Below are positions 6,315-7,019 of a DNA stretch of 7,019 nucleotides, piece after piece. A model generated the notes under the pieces. That model saw only the letters and a program-made list of their open reading frames with translations, made no database searches and was not told where the DNA came from. This stretch comes from Phycisphaeraceae bacterium. GTDB taxonomy: Bacteria > Planctomycetota > Phycisphaerae > Phycisphaerales > Zrk34. The position numbers and the translations under genes are program-made. Each line of letters starts with the position of its first letter. The first letter of the stretch is position 1. The DNA lies in assembly GCA_028281485.1 (NCBI GenBank), contig JANQJT010000192.1, positions 1 to 7,019 of the forward strand, in the 5' to 3' direction.

Positions 6315-6341
6315 GGGTCGGGTCCGATGGGGGTAGTCCGG

Positions 6342-6347
6342 ATGATA
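6342..6347 (-). promoter_or_regulatory. Candidate -10 box for nth-recX
   Basis: On the minus strand this reads TATCAT, five of six matches to the -10 consensus. Transcription would begin about 20 nt before the nth start codon. No good -35 hexamer is found at 16-18 bp, so the call is weak. Confidence 0.3.
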
Positions 6348-6416
6348 CCGCAGGTGGACGGGGATAGTTCAGCGAGGTCGGGAGCTCATGGTGCGGGCCG
6401 ATGCGTACGATGCTGT

Positions 6417-6422
6417 TATGAT
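6417..6422 (+). promoter_or_regulatory. Candidate -10 box for the dnaJ-like gene
   Basis: TATGAT matches five of six -10 positions and lies about 45 bp before the GTG start. The -35 region is GC-rich and does not match. I see no CIRCE heat-shock inverted repeat (TTAGCACTC type) in this 152-bp divergent gap, so control by HrcA is not supported here. Confidence 0.3.
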
Positions 6423-6466
6423 AGACGGCCCGTTGGAGGGTTGTCCGATAACCACCGGAGCCGATC

Positions 6467-7019
6467 GTGTCGCGTGATCTGTATGACATCCTGGGCGTCG
6501 ACAAGCATGCCGACGCCTCGGCCATCAAGAAGGCGTACCGCCGCCTGGCCAAGGAGCATCACCCCGACAGCGCCGGTGAAGATCCGGAATCCGAGATGCG
6601 GTTTGCCGAGATTCAGCGCGCCTTCGATGTGCTCAGCGACCCGATCTCACGCAACGAATACGACCTCAAGGGCCAGCCCGGCGTCGGCGGCAAAACCACA
6701 CAGAGCCAATACAACCCCTACAGCGATCCGAGCGCCCACGATCCGGACATCCTCGACCGCGTGTTCAACGCCTTCAAGGGCAAGCGCGGCCGGCGGCCCG
6801 AGCCCGCCCCACGCTCACACAACACGCGCCAGTCCGTTCACGGCGAAGACCTGTTGCACACCGTGCAGATTCCCTTTTCGACCGCGGCGTTGGGTGGCAA
6901 GGTCACGCTGCACCTGCGCGACGCCGACGGCAAGGAAGAGAGCATCGACGTGCCCGTGCCGCGCGCCGTCGAAAACGGCGCAGAGGTTCGCGTCGAAGGC
7001 AAGGGCCATCCCCCTCAAG
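6467..7019 (+). CDS. DnaJ-family co-chaperone, CbpA/type II-like (partial, C-terminus off right edge)
   Basis: The frame opens at GTG 6467, with GGAG 6 nt upstream (6457-6460), and stays open for 184 codons to the window edge. Upstream in-frame ATGs are cut off by a stop. The J domain covers about 4-66: DLYDILGVDKHADASAIKKA, the HPD motif at 32-34 that stimulates DnaK's ATPase, and FDVLSDPISRNEYD. Residues about 67-124 form a linker that is polar and basic (GKRGRRPEPAPRS) with no classic G/F repeat. From about 125 the substrate-binding domain I begins (HGEDLLHTVQIPFSTAALGG) and runs straight on to VPVPRAVENGAEVRVEGKGH. There is no CxxCxGxG zinc finger at the place where type I DnaJ has one, so this is a CbpA/DjlA-like or type II protein and not the housekeeping DnaJ. 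The partner is presumably DnaK. The gene is divergent from nth. Confidence 0.92.
   Translation, partial: MSRDLYDILGVDKHADASAIKKAYRRLAKEHHPDSAGEDPESEMRFAEIQRAFDVLSDPISRNEYDLKGQPGVGGKTTQSQYNPYSDPSAHDPDILDRVFNAFKGKRGRRPEPAPRSHNTRQSVHGEDLLHTVQIPFSTAALGGKVTLHLRDADGKEESIDVPVPRAVENGAEVRVEGKGHPPQ

Overview
The window is GC-rich bacterial DNA with tightly packed genes. Its style suggests a planctomycete, perhaps of the Phycisphaerae type: an ECF-like sigma factor followed by a membrane protein with a long disordered extracytoplasmic part, weak or absent Shine-Dalgarno sites on several genes, and secreted proteins that match no family I recognise. No 16S or other marker is present, so this placement is an inference.

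Left part (1-2021, minus strand): an ECF-type sigma factor is followed by a single-pass membrane protein, probably its anti-sigma factor, which runs off the left edge. A 10-bp direct repeat lies in the gap between them. Upstream of the sigma factor is about 200 bp without a gene, holding a small perfect hairpin. Next comes a complete tRNA-Arg(CCT) gene on the minus strand, with a good promoter match.

Middle (2394-4755, plus strand): two co-directional genes 25 bp apart encode exported or membrane-anchored proteins that I cannot name. By eye they share a recurring domain (twice in the first protein, once in the second) that could be a Mog1/PsbP-like fold. They look like an operon with a role in the cell envelope.

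Right part (4850-7019): on the minus strand nth (endonuclease III) and recX (RecA regulator) are 3 bp apart and probably translationally coupled. Just downstream of recX, in an AT-richer gap, is an 18-codon hydrophobic peptide ORF with its own perfect TATAAT box and a Shine-Dalgarno site. It is the most unusual item in the window. Divergent from nth is a CbpA/type II-like DnaJ co-chaperone that starts with GTG and runs off the right edge.

There are no transposases, CRISPR arrays, phage genes or rRNA genes. Three things deserve follow-up: the tiny membrane peptide, the exported gene pair, and the strong local excess of GATC sites inside recX.
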